NCBI GenBank assembly: GCA_029880065.1
Contig: JAOUPD010000021.1
Coordinates: 1 to 13,974 of the forward strand
From: Hadesarchaea archaeon
GTDB taxonomy: Archaea; Hadarchaeota; Hadarchaeia; Hadarchaeales; Hadarchaeaceae
DNA: 13,974 nucleotides
Reading direction: 5' to 3'
Part shown: in pieces, positions 1-6,447 of the stretch
How positions within the stretch are numbered: position 1 is the first letter of the stretch
Layout of the letters: every line of letters starts with the position of its first letter
The notes under the pieces: generated by a model
The model's input: only the letters and a program-made list of their open reading frames with translations
Database searches by the model: none
Told to the model about the DNA's origin: nothing
Position numbers and translations under genes: made by a program

Positions 1-292
1 GACCCAGTTTAAATTTTTTACTCAGCGCCTCTAGAGTTTTCTTCACTTCCGGGAAAATCCTGATTTCTTTAATGTTTTTTATGAACTGAGTTGTACAATA
101 TTCCACCGCATCATCACCCAAACCAAACTTTCCAAAAGTGGACCTGAGCTCATGTCCTAAATATTTCTTCCTGTATTCCCCTTTACTTACCCTTTTCTTA
201 CCAAACTTTTCTAGAGTTTCGTTAAAAGCGACCAACCAAGAATCGAACGAATCTATCAAAACGCCGTCTAGATCGAACAGAATTGCCTTCAT
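1..292 (-). CDS. HAD-superfamily hydrolase, phosphoglycolate phosphatase-like (partial, C-terminus off the window)
   Basis: Translating the minus strand from the ATG at 292 gives 97 codons that stay open to the window edge. The protein opens with MKAILFDLDGVLIDS, the HAD motif I: D7 is the expected nucleophile and D9 the acid/base of DxDG(T/V). A helical cap-like stretch follows (residues about 15-75), with IFPEVKKTLEAL entering the core again, as in small-phosphatase relatives of phosphoglycolate phosphatase. Motifs II-IV lie outside the window, so the substrate cannot be judged. The only nearby ATG is the one chosen; GGGAG lies just upstream. It is downstream of the PEP-utilising phosphotransferase on the same strand but has its own TATA-like element. 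A role in removing a phosphate made by that enzyme is only an inference. HAD membership is nearly certain; specificity is unknown. Confidence 0.9.
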   Translation of the reverse strand, partial: MKAILFDLDGVLIDSFDSWLVAFNETLEKFGKKRVSKGEYRKKYLGHELRSTFGKFGLGDDAVEYCTTQFIKNIKEIRIFPEVKKTLEALSKKFKLG

Positions 293-354
293 ACGCTCCC
301 GACCGAAGTTTTCCTTTCAAGTTCTTAAGTAATAAGATCGGCTGGTTTTTACTA

Positions 355-372
355 GTATTTTAAACTTTTTCG
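355..372 (-). promoter_or_regulatory. Archaeal BRE/TATA promoter for the HAD gene
   Basis: On the minus strand the sequence reads CGAAAAAGTTTAAAATAC, a purine-rich BRE followed by a TTTAAAATA box. The TTTAAA core (359-364) predicts transcription starting near 334, leaving a leader of about 42 nt before the ATG at 292. The match is by eye only. Confidence 0.5.
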
Positions 373-427
373 AAAAACTTACGAGGAAGTATGATACGAC
401 CAACCTTAGGGACTTAACCAAACCTTT

Positions 428-485
428 TTATAACCTAACTTTTTCCGTCATCAATTTCAAAATAATGAATTATCTGCTTAAAATC
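428..485 (-). pseudogene. Possible third remnant of the LLM oxidoreductase start and promoter
   Basis: Directly after the stop of the phosphotransferase gene the minus strand has AAATTGATGACGGAAAAAGT followed by TAGGTTATAA. This resembles the start of the intact LLM gene, where AAATTGATG is followed by GTAGAAAAAAAATTAGGTTA. The initiation codon is at 449-451. The A-run is shorter, so the reading frame breaks after MTEKVRL (TAA at 428-430). A TATA-like GATTTTAAG sits about 29 nt before the ATG, inside the 3' end of the phosphotransferase gene. Downstream, only scattered short matches to the LLM 3' end are seen (CCCTAAG, then CTTCC). This could be a degenerate duplicate or a shared regulatory leader; the match is short. 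Confidence 0.35.
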
Positions 486-2320
486 CTGACAATGCTCTCA
501 TCACCGTCTACTTCGACCTGATCTCCAGTTTTGATGGCCTTTGTCCCTATGTAAGTGTTCATAACTCCCGGTATTCCATACTCCCTGGAAACTATTCCCG
601 CATGGCTCATAACTCCACCCGTATCCGTAACGACTCCACTGATTACAGAAAATGCAGGGGTCCAAGCAGGTGTCGTGTGCGGGCAAACCAAAATCTCCCC
701 AGGAATTATTTTGCTGATCTCTTCGGCTTTCATAATAACACGTGCACTTCCTTTTGCCTTACCTGCCGAAACGCCAATACCCTTTAGCTCTTCCACTTCC
801 TCAAGCTTGATAGGCTTTCGATACAGGTCTAAAATCTCGTTAGATATTCCACCACCAAGAATAACAACAAATGGCTCCACAGAGGGTTTCTTCCATGGGC
901 CCAGGAAAGCAGGGGGATCCCATTTTTCGAACTTTTCAATAACCTTTTTTCGCCACTCTATCTCATTAATCCAGTATTTTATTGGTGGCTCTCCAGGCCC
1001 CCACGAGCAAACTAGTATTTCCAAAGCCCTTCTTATCTCGTCGAATTTGAGGTAAAATATATCATCTGGCTCTTTAATCACCCCATGCTTTGCGAGTATC
1101 TCCGCAAACTTTCTTACATTCCTCCGGAAAAGCGCATAAGCGAAACTCTTTATGTACATATTTTGTTCTTCAACAAACACGTAAAATGTGTCTACAAGGT
1201 TATAGAGTTCTTTGAACCGATGCCTTTCTTCATCAGTTTTAAGCTTATTGAAGTTTTCTTTGACTATCTGCTTTTTCTTCTTTTTCAAAGCTTTTACATC
1301 CCTCTCGATATTTTCTCCTTTTTCGATCTTCTCGATGTAATTCTTTAGGAAGCCGAGGATGATGTCTGGATTCTCTAACCAACATGGTTCATTTGACCGG
1401 GGGAATACGCCCTCGCTTACCATCATGTAGAACCAGGGGAAAGAACTCTCCTCGAACTCTCTTAACCATTTCTTTCCTTTGTCGGTTTTTTCGAATTCCG
1501 AACGCATGGACTCGAATTTTCTCGACCTCTTAACCACCGGGGCTAAGCCCCAATTGACTGCCAAGCCAGCCAAACGTTTTACCTCTTCGTCGGGGCGGAA
1601 GGCCTCAAGCTCGGCACCCGTGATCATTTCTCCAATAGTTCTATCATCAATATCTGGAATAGCCTGATGGCAAAACTCCATAAATGCCATATCGGTAGCG
1701 TAAGCAGCCCCTATGAATGTATATTGGTGCCCCTCGAATAATGTAAGGTATGTATTAACTGCTTTTTCGTATTGCTCAACAAGCTTCCTGCCACTCGTAA
1801 TTCCCCCTCCCATCGCAAAATGAGATATATCTTCGAGTTCAGGCAAATCTTTGATTTGTTCATATAGAGCATATTGTTCTTTAAGCAATCCCATCGCTTT
1901 ACGCTTCCACTTGGGATATATCTTATTCCAGTTAAACCAAGCATAGATCATCCTTTGTAAGAATTGCGGAACTCTTTTCTCTATCACTTTTGGATCAGTA
2001 TAAGGTGGAATATCAGCGCCGTAGTGACGACCGTGTATTATCCAGAAAAAGAAACCCTTGGCGTTTGGAATAACAAATACTCGATGTTGAAAAGTATCAA
2101 GACCTCTAAGTGCGGGAGCATGTACAGAATCGACATCAAAAGGCTTAAGTACCCCTGGCCAATGCTGTCTTTCATGAAATATACTCATCTGTTCAATTTC
2201 TTTTCTCCTCTCTTTCGGTATTATTGATTGTTCCGGGTACATTCTCTCCCATCCTTCGGTACCCGGGATAGTAGGGACTTCGTAAGGATTCATGAATCCT
2301 TCGGTCTTTTCTCTCGGCAT
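470..2320 (-). CDS. PEP-utilising enzyme with C-terminal phosphohistidine (mobile) domain, no ATP-grasp domain; phenylphosphate synthase alpha / PEP synthase-like
   Basis: The product is a 616-residue soluble protein. Residues about 514-616 form the swivelling His domain of PEP synthase, PPDK and rifampicin phosphotransferase: GIGVSAGKAKG, LVCPHTTPAWTPAF at 544, then TGGVMSHAGIVSREYGIPGV with the catalytic His at about 573. Residues about 384-424 carry the helical signature found before this domain in relatives, ending DDIFYL. Neither the N-terminal ATP-grasp domain nor the C-terminal PEP-binding barrel is present, so ATP activation must come from a separate subunit not seen here. This split layout and size resemble the ~70 kDa subunit of phenylphosphate synthase, whose catalytic His is also near residue 570; substrate identity is inference. 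The ATG at 2320 has a strong GAGGTGA site upstream, which decides it over the ATG at codon 10. Its leader contains a relic of the neighbouring LLM gene. Confidence 0.88.
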   Translation of the reverse strand: MPREKTEGFMNPYEVPTIPGTEGWERMYPEQSIIPKERRKEIEQMSIFHERQHWPGVLKPFDVDSVHAPALRGLDTFQHRVFVIPNAKGFFFWIIHGRHYGADIPPYTDPKVIEKRVPQFLQRMIYAWFNWNKIYPKWKRKAMGLLKEQYALYEQIKDLPELEDISHFAMGGGITSGRKLVEQYEKAVNTYLTLFEGHQYTFIGAAYATDMAFMEFCHQAIPDIDDRTIGEMITGAELEAFRPDEEVKRLAGLAVNWGLAPVVKRSRKFESMRSEFEKTDKGKKWLREFEESSFPWFYMMVSEGVFPRSNEPCWLENPDIILGFLKNYIEKIEKGENIERDVKALKKKKKQIVKENFNKLKTDEERHRFKELYNLVDTFYVFVEEQNMYIKSFAYALFRRNVRKFAEILAKHGVIKEPDDIFYLKFDEIRRALEILVCSWGPGEPPIKYWINEIEWRKKVIEKFEKWDPPAFLGPWKKPSVEPFVVILGGGISNEILDLYRKPIKLEEVEELKGIGVSAGKAKGSARVIMKAEEISKIIPGEILVCPHTTPAWTPAFSVISGVVTDTGGVMSHAGIVSREYGIPGVMNTYIGTKAIKTGDQVEVDGDESIVRILSR

Positions 2321-2334
2321 TTAATTTCACCTCT

Positions 2335-2412
2335 TTAATTTATAAACTCGAAAGTACCTCCTTCTCTAGAACCCGTACTCAGAGGATAAAGCCCTAACTT
2401 TTTTTCGGCCAT
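2335..2412 (-). pseudogene. Internally deleted relic of an LLM oxidoreductase paralogue, now a 25-codon leader ORF
   Basis: The minus-strand reading frame from ATG at 2412 gives MAEKKLG, then LYPLSTGS, then a short tail, stopping at 2335-2337. The intact neighbour begins MVEKKLG and ends LYPLSTDS...EKEVLPSL. The relic therefore joins the first 7 codons directly to the codons for residue 315 onward. A further 20-nt gap after GGTTC shifts the frame. In the ancestral frame the relic still reads EKEVLSSL and stops at 2340-2342, with three of four differences in these codons being synonymous, so the lost copy was once a working gene. The present frame ends three bases before the phosphotransferase's GAGGTGA ribosome site. 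It may be translated as a leader peptide, or may be only scar tissue; the sequence cannot tell. Confidence 0.8.
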
Positions 2413-2430
2413 CAAATCTCAATTGAAAAA

Positions 2431-2450
2431 AGAGTATTTAAATCTTTCTA
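2431..2450 (-). promoter_or_regulatory. Duplicated LLM promoter, now upstream of the PEP-utilising enzyme gene
   Basis: The minus strand reads GAAAGATTTAAATA. Its TTTAAA core (2437-2442) lies 27-28 nt before the relic ATG at 2412, exactly the spacing at the intact LLM gene. Similarity to the LLM upstream region continues further out (ATAATAATTAC against ACAATAATTAC on the plus strand). Transcription would begin at or next to the relic ATG, leaving a leader of roughly 90 nt before the phosphotransferase start. It is probably the main promoter for 470-2320. Confidence 0.6.
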
Positions 2451-2499
2451 TTTTGAATAGTTTTTTTATAATAATTACTTTAATAATTAAGTCTATTTT

Positions 2500-2515
2500 T
2501 ATACAAAAAATCTTT
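2500..2515 (-). terminator. Possible U-tract terminator after the LLM gene
   Basis: Just past the LLM stop codon the minus strand carries GATTTTTTG inside AT-rich sequence. Archaeal termination often uses such T-tracts without a hairpin. Because another promoter follows immediately, a terminator would be sensible here, but the evidence is a single T-run. Confidence 0.3.
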
Positions 2516-2528
2516 TCCTATATAAAAT

Positions 2529-3542
2529 TTACAAACTCGGAAGCACTTCCTTCTCTATCCTCTCCCACTGGGATTTTGAATCCGTACTTAGGGGATAAAG
2601 CGTTACCAAATAGGCTCCTGTATTGTAAGCCTCTTCAAGCTTCTCGATTACTTCCTCCGCATTTCCAACGGCAGCATATCTCAATTTCATTTCGATTGAG
2701 CCTCCCCCTTGAGTCCGTCCCTTTCTGACATCTGTCCAGAAGTGTCGCGCCTCCTCTAAAGCCTTCTCTCTATCAGGGTTAATGTTAATGTTCATCCTCT
2801 GGTTATATCCAACTTCCTTGGGTCCTTTTGCTTCCCGTCCAAACACTAACTCCCTTCCAGATTCCTTGCAGTATTGTTTCAACTTCTCCAAGCGCTCCAT
2901 GACATTCCACTTATCTTCCGGTATACCGCCAATGCCAGTGTCCACTGACCACGACATGCCTGCTGCCCATTCATTTCCATATCGCGCTGTCCTCCTGAGG
3001 GAAGGATCGGTCATTCCTCCAATCCATATGGGGGGATGGGGCTTCTGAATACACGGAGGACTGCAGACATTTCTAAGGGTGAAGAACTTTCCCCTATAAT
3101 CATAGATCGCAGGCTCTGTCCACAACTTCTTTATTATATCAAGAGCCTCATCGGTTCTTCTCCCCCGTTCTTTCATTGGTATCCCAAAATTTTCAAATTC
3201 AGCGGGGACAGTCATTCCCACCCCCGCCCCTAGGATGAAACGTCCTTCGGATATGATGTCTAAGCTTGCACCGATATCAGCAATATGCTTGGGATGAAGA
3301 AGTGGTATTTGCAAAACATCAGTACCAAGCTTAACATGCTCGGTTCGGGCAGCAACAGCAGCCATGTAAGGTACTACATGAATCCTATTTCGATCAAATC
3401 TCCCAAAGAATTCCGGAAAAGCCAGATAGTAAAGACCAGCATCATCAGCTCTTTTGGCCATCTCCAGATATTCATTTTTCACGTCAACGTTTACTTTTTC
3501 GGTTTTTAATCGAATATTGTAACCTAATTTTTTTTCTACCAT
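2529..3542 (-). CDS. LLM-class (luciferase-like) flavin/F420-dependent oxidoreductase
   Basis: The 337-residue protein is a single TIM-barrel of the bacterial-luciferase/F420-oxidoreductase family. Hallmarks are the early ADDAGLYYLAFPE strand (about 32-44), a G-x-G-x-G glycine stretch at 105-109, EF at 115-116, RGRRTDEAL at 126-134 with IIKKLW after it, and KPHPPIWIGG in the middle (about 166-175). Such enzymes use FMN or coenzyme F420 for hydride transfer or oxygenation; in archaea F420 is the more usual partner, but no residue here settles this. The start is the ATG at 3542; a TTG one codon earlier is possible but the TATA spacing of 27 nt points to a leaderless mRNA starting at the ATG. 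The substrate is unknown. It is followed on the same strand by a relic of itself and by the PEP-utilising enzyme, suggesting a shared pathway. Confidence 0.92.
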   Translation of the reverse strand: MVEKKLGYNIRLKTEKVNVDVKNEYLEMAKRADDAGLYYLAFPEFFGRFDRNRIHVVPYMAAVAARTEHVKLGTDVLQIPLLHPKHIADIGASLDIISEGRFILGAGVGMTVPAEFENFGIPMKERGRRTDEALDIIKKLWTEPAIYDYRGKFFTLRNVCSPPCIQKPHPPIWIGGMTDPSLRRTARYGNEWAAGMSWSVDTGIGGIPEDKWNVMERLEKLKQYCKESGRELVFGREAKGPKEVGYNQRMNININPDREKALEEARHFWTDVRKGRTQGGGSIEMKLRYAAVGNAEEVIEKLEEAYNTGAYLVTLYPLSTDSKSQWERIEKEVLPSL

Positions 3543-3562
3543 CAATTTGAATAAGGAAAAAA

Positions 3563-3580
3563 TCTATTTAAATCTTCCCG
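3563..3580 (-). promoter_or_regulatory. Archaeal promoter of the LLM oxidoreductase, probably leaderless
   Basis: On the minus strand CGGGAAGATTTAAATAGA gives a BRE-like purine stretch and a TTTAAA box (3567-3572). Its centre is 27-28 nt before the ATG at 3542, which places transcription start on the start codon. No ribosome site precedes the ATG, in keeping with leaderless translation. Confidence 0.65.
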
Positions 3581-3890
3581 TTTATGGGCTTTGCACAATA
3601 ATTACATATAAAAATACATTAAAATTGATGAAATAGAGAGAATCTTAAGTCCAAGTAATAGAGTTTGGAAAATTCTTTGAAAGCGAGGAAGCGAAAATTC
3701 AGGAATTGGGACCATTGCTTGGGCATGGGTTTTTAACAAATTTGAAGTTTTATTGTGGTAAAGAGAGATTTATACTCTATTGGACCGCCTTCTCGAGTTC
3801 TTAAAATCTTTTCGTGTAAATCTGAAGGACCCTTAAGACTTCATAACCCAAGTTTTTATGCTTTCGACATAAACTTTATCGAGGGAGCGG
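3581..3890. other. AT-rich intergenic region between divergent transcription units
   Basis: These 310 bases separate the minus-strand cassette from the plus-strand biosynthetic run. I find no convincing gene, RNA or repeat. A plus-strand open stretch of about 51 codons (3649-3804) lacks a good start and resembles nothing I know. TTTTTATG at 3853-3860 and TTTATACT near 3770 are candidate TATA elements for the nicotinamidase; neither is compelling. Base composition changes across this region, from AT-rich on the left to clearly GC-richer on the right. Confidence 0.5.
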
Positions 3891-4433
3891 TTGAAGCTAG
3901 CAATCATCGTAATCGACATGCTCAACGATTTCGTTGGGGGGAAGTTGGGATTCGAACGAGCAAAGGCGATAGTCCCTAACATCAGGCGATTGCTCGATTT
4001 CGCCCATGAACGAGGCATTCCGGTAATATACGTCTGCGACGCTCACACACCAGAGGATCCCGAACTCAAACTGTGGGGGGAGCACGCAATGGCCGGGAGC
4101 GAGGGCGCGCAGGTGGTGCCCGAACTCAACCCCACGAAAAAGGACAGCGTTCTAGAGAAGCACACTTACGATATCTTCTTTAATACAGACATGGATGAGA
4201 TGCTTCGCGGGATGGGCGTGAAGAAGCTCGTGCTAACGGGTGTGGTGACGGAAATCTGCGTGCAAAACTCCGCCGCCGGGGCATTCCTCCGGGGTTATGA
4301 GATAGCGATGCCAGAGGATTGCGTGGCCTCGCCAGACGAGAGTGTCCACCGCGCCTCGCTCGATTATATGAAGCGCGTTTACGGAGTAAATATAACCAAT
4401 TCGAATGAACTCATTAAAAGCGTGGGGGGATAA
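3891..4433 (+). CDS. pncA: Nicotinamidase (isochorismatase-fold cysteine hydrolase)
   Basis: This 180-residue enzyme hydrolyses nicotinamide to nicotinate and ammonia, the first step of deamidating NAD salvage. The full active site is visible: catalytic triad D9 (IVIDMLNDF), K90 (LEKHTYD) and C123 (GVVTEICVQNS), and metal ligands D50, H52 and H65 (CDAHTP and GEHAM), matching the archaeal nicotinamidase pattern. The GVVT loop preceding the cysteine is the usual cis-peptide site. The start is TTG at 3891, behind GAGG at 3881; the ATG at 3858 is in frame but meets TAA after four codons. The stop is one base before the GTG of the nicotinate phosphoribosyltransferase, the enzyme that uses its product, which strongly supports nicotinamidase over other isochorismatase-like activities. 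Confidence 0.93.
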   Translation: MKLAIIVIDMLNDFVGGKLGFERAKAIVPNIRRLLDFAHERGIPVIYVCDAHTPEDPELKLWGEHAMAGSEGAQVVPELNPTKKDSVLEKHTYDIFFNTDMDEMLRGMGVKKLVLTGVVTEICVQNSAAGAFLRGYEIAMPEDCVASPDESVHRASLDYMKRVYGVNITNSNELIKSVGG

Positions 4434-4434
4434 A

Positions 4435-5628
4435 GTGCGAACTTTCCATGTGGCGTCGGATGAAGAAATCAAGCGAGGTAAAACAACTGATGTTTACTTC
4501 GCACGCACCAAGCAAATCCTCGATGTCAAAAAGTTAAGCAAGGCCAACGTCGTTGCAGAGGTCACGGCGAACGACCTGCCGCGGGGGTGGCCGTGGAGCG
4601 TGCTCTGTGGGGTCGATGAGGTCGCCAAGCTATTCGAAGGTCGCTCCGTCGATGTTTACGCAATGCCAGAGGGAAGCGTCTTCCACCCGAAGGACTACCG
4701 TGGGATGCGAATGCCAGCTGTGGTGATCGAGGGGCCCTACGGGGAGTTCTGTGAGCTTGAAACACCCTTGCTGGGGTTGCTCTGTCACGCCTCGGGGGTG
4801 GCCACGATGGCAGCTAGGCTAAGAAAAATCGTTGGCACCAAATTCCTCATGTCTTTTGGTATCCGGCGAGCGCACCCGGCACTGGCCCCCATGCTAGACC
4901 GCGCTGCTTACATTGGGGGGTTCGATGGGGTTTCGAGCTTGGTGGGGGCGAAGGCAATCGGAAAGGAGCCGATGGGCACGATGCCCCACTCCTTGGTAAT
5001 AGCGTTCGGCAATCAGGTCAAGGCTTGGCGAGCATTCGATGAGGTGATGCCCCTCGATGTGCCCAGGATAGCGCTTGTGGACACCTACTTTGATGAAAAA
5101 ATTGAGTCGCTCATGGCAGCTGAGGCACTCGGAAAGCGGTTGCAAGGCGTTAGACTCGATACCCCCGGCTCAAGGAAAGGTGATTTTACGGAGATAGTCC
5201 GGGAGGTTCGGTGGGAACTCGATACCAGAGGCTACGGCCACGTCAAGATAATGGTCTCTGGTGGGGTCAATGATGATAATATAAGAGGTCTAGCCGAGGC
5301 CGGAGCTGATGGTTTTGGTGTCGGAACCTCGCTAACCAATGCACCGACAATCGATTTTGCGATGGACATTGTCGAGCTTGAAGGCAAACCAGTTGCAAAA
5401 CGCGGCAAGCTTGGAGGCTCAAAACGAGTGTGGAGATGCCCCAAATGCTTGACGAATGTGCTCCTGCCCGCTCGTGCGTCATCTCCTGAGTGCCCGAGCT
5501 GCGGAGGGAAAACAAAACAAGTTTTAATTCCTTTAATTAAAAAAGGAAAAATCGCCGCAAAACTTCCCCCGGTCGATGAGATACGGAAGCGAGTTCTTGC
5601 GCAACTCGAAAAATTGGGTCCGATATAG
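4435..5628 (+). CDS. pncB: Nicotinate phosphoribosyltransferase, archaeal type with C-terminal zinc ribbon
   Basis: The protein forms nicotinate mononucleotide from nicotinate and PRPP, with ATP, feeding NAD synthesis. The N-terminus FHVASDEEIKRGKTTDVYF is the family opening; GIRRAHPALAPMLDRAAYIGG and the later VSGGVNDDNIRGLAEAGADGFGVGTSL (about residues 280-305) form the barrel phosphate-binding region. A four-cysteine zinc ribbon follows at C335, C338, C353 and C356, as in the archaeal enzymes. I chose GTG at 4435, giving 397 residues. An ATG at 4405 would overlap the nicotinamidase by 29 bases and add ten atypical residues, whereas a G-run just before 4435 gives the GTG a ribosome site. 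The gene starts one base after the nicotinamidase stop and is certainly co-transcribed with it. Confidence 0.93.
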   Translation: MRTFHVASDEEIKRGKTTDVYFARTKQILDVKKLSKANVVAEVTANDLPRGWPWSVLCGVDEVAKLFEGRSVDVYAMPEGSVFHPKDYRGMRMPAVVIEGPYGEFCELETPLLGLLCHASGVATMAARLRKIVGTKFLMSFGIRRAHPALAPMLDRAAYIGGFDGVSSLVGAKAIGKEPMGTMPHSLVIAFGNQVKAWRAFDEVMPLDVPRIALVDTYFDEKIESLMAAEALGKRLQGVRLDTPGSRKGDFTEIVREVRWELDTRGYGHVKIMVSGGVNDDNIRGLAEAGADGFGVGTSLTNAPTIDFAMDIVELEGKPVAKRGKLGGSKRVWRCPKCLTNVLLPARASSPECPSCGGKTKQVLIPLIKKGKIAAKLPPVDEIRKRVLAQLEKLGPI

Positions 5629-5637
5629 GTGGGAAAA

Positions 5638-6447
5638 ATGGACATTTCAAAAGAACGAAAAAATCTCTCGGAAGCAAGACGAATCGTGGTTAAGATTGGC
5701 ACGAGTAGTATCACCGACAAACGCTCTCGACTCGACCCCGGCAAGGTCGGTAAGCTCGTCGAAGAAACCATGAGGCTGCGCGCGCGTGGAAAGGAGGTTA
5801 TCATCGTCTCCTCTGGCGCAATAGGGGCAGGTGTGGGACGCATTAATTTGGAACGCCGGCCGAGAAAAATGCCCTCATTACAGGCAGCTGCGGCAGTCGG
5901 GCAGGGAGTTTTGATGCAGGTCTACTCGAAATATTTTGGAGAATACGAGCAACCAGTTGCACAAATGTTGCTGACGGGGGAGGATTTCACAAAACCCAAG
6001 CGTTACCAAAATTTCAAACACACCCTCGCGACCTTGCTGAAATGGGGTGTGGTGCCTATCGTTAACGAGAACGACTGCGTAGAGGTAGAGGAAATAAGGC
6101 TTGGCGATAATGACACTCTCTCGGCGCACGTGACGATTGGATCCAAGGCCGACCTTCTCGTAATACTTTCGGATGTAGGAGGACTTTACAGGGGCTACCC
6201 CAAGAAGGGAAAGCGAGGAGATCTCATCCGAACCATCAAGCGGGTTACGCGAGGGGTCGAACAGCTTGCGAGCAGGAATTTCCGCGGCTTTGGCGGCATG
6301 CGCACAAAGATTAGGGCTGCAAAAATGGTGACGAAAGCAGGAATACCCGTGGTGATAGCTAATGGTGAGGAGAAAAATGTGCTCGAGCGAGTGATGTCGG
6401 GTGAGGAAATAGGCACGCTCTTTCTGTCTGAGAGGAGGAAAAAATGA
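5638..6447 (+). CDS. proB: Glutamate 5-kinase, catalytic domain only (no PUA domain)
   Basis: The enzyme phosphorylates glutamate to gamma-glutamyl phosphate, the first step of proline synthesis. It is an amino-acid-kinase fold: IVVKIGTSS near residue 16, VSSGAIGAG (about 60), NENDCVEVEE with LGDNDTLSAHV (about 145-165), ILSDVGGLY, and GGMRTKIRAAK (about 220), the catalytic and nucleotide loop typical of ProB. At 269 residues it ends after the kinase domain; the C-terminal PUA domain of the E. coli enzyme (367 residues) is missing, so feedback control by proline may differ. ATG at 5638 has GGTGGG at the right spacing; GTG at 5629 would extend it by three residues. It overlaps proA by four bases (ATGA), implying translational coupling. 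Confidence 0.95.
   Translation: MDISKERKNLSEARRIVVKIGTSSITDKRSRLDPGKVGKLVEETMRLRARGKEVIIVSSGAIGAGVGRINLERRPRKMPSLQAAAAVGQGVLMQVYSKYFGEYEQPVAQMLLTGEDFTKPKRYQNFKHTLATLLKWGVVPIVNENDCVEVEEIRLGDNDTLSAHVTIGSKADLLVILSDVGGLYRGYPKKGKRGDLIRTIKRVTRGVEQLASRNFRGFGGMRTKIRAAKMVTKAGIPVVIANGEEKNVLERVMSGEEIGTLFLSERRKK

Noticed and set aside
3649..3804. Open plus-strand stretch of about 51 codons in the intergenic region, possibly a decayed gene
   Set aside because: No plausible start or ribosome site, no family resemblance, and the adjacent reading frames do not join into a recognisable protein.
4405..4434. Longer nicotinate phosphoribosyltransferase from ATG at 4405
   Set aside because: It overlaps the nicotinamidase by 29 bases and adds ten residues outside the family's normal start; the GTG at 4435 follows a G-rich ribosome site.
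5232..5843. Long minus-strand open frame of about 200 codons opposite the pncB/proB junction
   Set aside because: It is antisense to two well-recognised enzymes and its Ser/Pro-rich translation is what a GC-rich coding strand gives in reverse.
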